From positions 1 to 9,784 of the forward strand of contig DXIA01000082.1 of assembly GCA_019113125.1 (NCBI GenBank): a DNA stretch of 9,784 bases, read 5' to 3'. Shown one piece after another: positions 8,247 to 9,784 of the stretch. The position numbers and the translations under genes are program-made. Below the pieces are notes generated by a model that saw only the letters and a program-made list of their open reading frames with translations, was not told the origin of the DNA and made no database searches. Positions within the stretch are counted from its first letter, which is position 1; every line of letters begins with the position of its first letter. This stretch comes from Candidatus Pygmaiobacter gallistercoris (lineage in GTDB: Bacteria; Bacillota; Clostridia; Oscillospirales; Ruminococcaceae).

Positions 8247-9419
8247 ATGAACAACCTTTGGACGGATACCGGCTATGTCAGCATCAACAAAAGGGGTGAG
8301 CAGCTCTGCGGCGACAAGGTCGAGATCATCGGCACGCCGGACGACTGCCTCACCCTCGTCCTTGCGGACGGCCTCGGCAGTGGTGTAAAAGCGAATATCC
8401 TGTCAACTCTGACCTCCAAAATTCTGAGCACCATGATCGATGCCGGCATGTCGATTGAGGAATGTGTCGACACCATTGTCAAGACCCTTCCGGTCTGCCA
8501 GGTCCGCAAGGTCGCCTACAGCACCTTCACCATCATCCGGATCGAGCACAACGACACCGCGAAGATCATCCAGTTCGATAACCCCAATGTCATCTTTCTG
8601 CGCAACGGCAAAAATGTCGACTATCCCATCAATTCCCGCATGGTCGGGGACAAGACGGTGCTCGAGAGCACCATCTCGCTGCAGCTGGACGACACCTTCA
8701 TCGCGATGAGTGACGGGGCGATCTACGCCGGGGTCGGCAAGAGCCTGAATTTCGGCTGGCAGCGGGAGAACATTGTGGATTTCGCCGAGGCGATCTTTGA
8801 CTGGTCGATGTCGGCCAAGACCATCTCGACGATGATCGTCGACGAGTGCAACACCCTCTATGAGGGGGAACCGGGCGACGACACCACCATCGCCTGTGTC
8901 AAGATCAAGAAACGCAACCCGGTCAACCTGTTGATCGGCCCGCCCTCCAACCCGAAGGACGTCAACATGATGATGAACCTCTTCTTCTCGAAGGAGGGCT
9001 CCAAGATCGTCTGCGGCGGCACCACCAGCACCCTTGCGGCGGAGTTTCTGGGCAAGCCGATCCGCACCAGCATCGACTACTGCGACCCGGAGATCCCCCC
9101 GATCGCCTACGTGGAGGGGATCGACCTCGTCACCGAGGGGGTCATCACCATCAGCCGGGTGGTGGAGTACGCCAAGGCCTTTCTCTCGAGCAACGACATT
9201 ACCGCCCCCTGGGCAAACCGGAAGGACGGCGCCGCCAAGATCGCACAGATGCTGTTCGAGCAGGCGACCGACATCAACTTCTTTGTCGGCAAAGCGATCA
9301 ATCCCGCCCATCAGAACCCGGATCTGCCGATCAACTTCGGCATCAAGATCCGTCTGATTCAGGAGCTTGCCGAATACCTCAAGCAGATGGGCAAATACAT
9401 CAAGGTCAGTTATTTTTAA
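8247..9419 (+). CDS. SpoIIE/PP2C-type phosphatase with extra C-terminal domain
   Basis: This 390-residue protein has a metal-dependent serine/threonine phosphatase domain at 1-220. Metal-binding motifs are visible: LADGLGSG (D41, G42), AMSDG (D156, G157) and GDDTT (D211, D212), all intact, so it should be active. Residues 221-390 form an additional domain, including IVCGGTTST and AYVEGIDLVTEGV, that I cannot assign. There is no signal peptide or membrane segment. Its ribosome site AGGAGG (8234-8239) overlaps the HydS stop codon, and the gap is 11 bases, so expression is tightly tied to HydS. Genes of this kind are regular partners of sensory hydrogenases in Ruminococcus-like bacteria. It probably dephosphorylates a regulator in response to HydS; no anti-sigma or antagonist gene is visible here, so the substrate is unknown. 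Confidence 0.85.
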   Translation: MNNLWTDTGYVSINKRGEQLCGDKVEIIGTPDDCLTLVLADGLGSGVKANILSTLTSKILSTMIDAGMSIEECVDTIVKTLPVCQVRKVAYSTFTIIRIEHNDTAKIIQFDNPNVIFLRNGKNVDYPINSRMVGDKTVLESTISLQLDDTFIAMSDGAIYAGVGKSLNFGWQRENIVDFAEAIFDWSMSAKTISTMIVDECNTLYEGEPGDDTTIACVKIKKRNPVNLLIGPPSNPKDVNMMMNLFFSKEGSKIVCGGTTSTLAAEFLGKPIRTSIDYCDPEIPPIAYVEGIDLVTEGVITISRVVEYAKAFLSSNDITAPWANRKDGAAKIAQMLFEQATDINFFVGKAINPAHQNPDLPINFGIKIRLIQELAEYLKQMGKYIKVSYF

Positions 9420-9466
9420 CCCCCAGTAAAGATTCTCAATTCACCGGAGAGGGAGGAATCCGCGAG

Positions 9467-9784
9467 ATGGAGGAACGAATTTTTGATACCCGGGTCCAGT
9501 GGCTGAAATACAAGGTGCTCAAGGAGGTTGCAAAGCACGCCTACACCGATACGCTGCAGGATGCCTACCGCGATGTACCCAAAACCATCGTGCCGGACGA
9601 CGCCGAGGCGACGATGCGCTGCTGCATCTACAAGGAGCGCGCGATCCTCGGCGAGCGGGTCCACAGCGCGATGGGCGGCGACAAGCAGAATCCCAACGTG
9701 ATTCAGGTGCTGAGCATCGCCTGCGACGAGTGCCCGATCAGCGGCTATGTGGTCGGCCCCGACTGCCGCGGCTGCATCGCCCAC
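9467..9784 (+). CDS. [FeFe]-hydrogenase, group-B-like (HydA2-like), N-terminal part
   Basis: An open frame of 106 codons runs off the right edge. The start is ATG 9467, with GGGAGGA nine bases upstream, 47 bases after the phosphatase gene. The N terminus MEERIFDTRVQWLKYKVL, the TMRCCIYKERAI stretch and AMGGDKQNPN are typical of monomeric clostridial hydrogenases of group B. CDEC (C86, C89) with CRGC (C100, C103) starts the ferredoxin-like [4Fe-4S] domain. The H-cluster domain would lie beyond the window, so the class rests on the N-terminal part only. It completes the operon order small [2Fe-2S] protein, HydS, phosphatase, catalytic hydrogenase, similar to that in Ruminococcus albus as I recall it. 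Confidence 0.82.
   Translation, partial: MEERIFDTRVQWLKYKVLKEVAKHAYTDTLQDAYRDVPKTIVPDDAEATMRCCIYKERAILGERVHSAMGGDKQNPNVIQVLSIACDECPISGYVVGPDCRGCIAH

Overview
The window looks like the chromosome of an anaerobic, GC-rich member of the Clostridia, probably Oscillospiraceae/Ruminococcaceae-like. The reasons are strong AGGAGG-type ribosome binding sites, near-consensus sigma-A promoters, a clostridial GSI glutamine synthetase paired with an ANTAR protein, a type III glutamine synthetase, and a Ruminococcus-type sensory [FeFe]-hydrogenase operon. The family assignment is an inference. I see no mobile element, CRISPR array, rRNA or tRNA.

Left half, minus strand (about 3860 down to 84): glnA (GSI), a gene for an ANTAR RNA-binding protein with a degenerate receiver domain, and pyrG (CTP synthase) follow each other with gaps of 30 and 54 bases and are probably one transcript. 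Centre, plus strand (about 3894 to 6237): a second, unrelated glutamine synthetase of type III (GlnN-like) is transcribed divergently from its own consensus promoter and ends at a strong intrinsic terminator. The two promoters stand back to back around an A/T tract.

The most interesting structure is in the two 5' leaders. Each transcript starts a few bases before a small hairpin with a six-base loop, AAAGGU for glnA and AAAGGC for GSIII. Both loops have A at position 1 and G at position 4, as in known ANTAR targets. Each is followed by a second hairpin and then a sequence that re-pairs with the first hairpin (loop plus 3' arm) to make an intrinsic terminator. I infer that the ANTAR protein encoded in the glnA operon antiterminates both its own operon and the divergent GSIII gene, coupling the cell's two glutamine synthetases and a glutamine-consuming enzyme.

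Right half, plus strand (about 6174 to the edge): a hydrogen/redox operon encodes a small thioredoxin-like [2Fe-2S] protein, a HydS-type sensory [FeFe]-hydrogenase with a PAS domain, a SpoIIE/PP2C-type phosphatase with an extra C-terminal domain, and the start of a group-B-like [FeFe]-hydrogenase cut by the window edge. Its promoter overlaps the GSIII terminator, and the core of that terminator palindrome is a near-perfect clostridial Rex operator lying on the predicted start point. One 37-base element therefore seems to end the nitrogen gene and control the hydrogenase operon. The expected logic is that H2 is sensed by HydS, the signal goes to the phosphatase, and the NADH/NAD+ ratio acts through Rex; the phosphatase target is not visible here.
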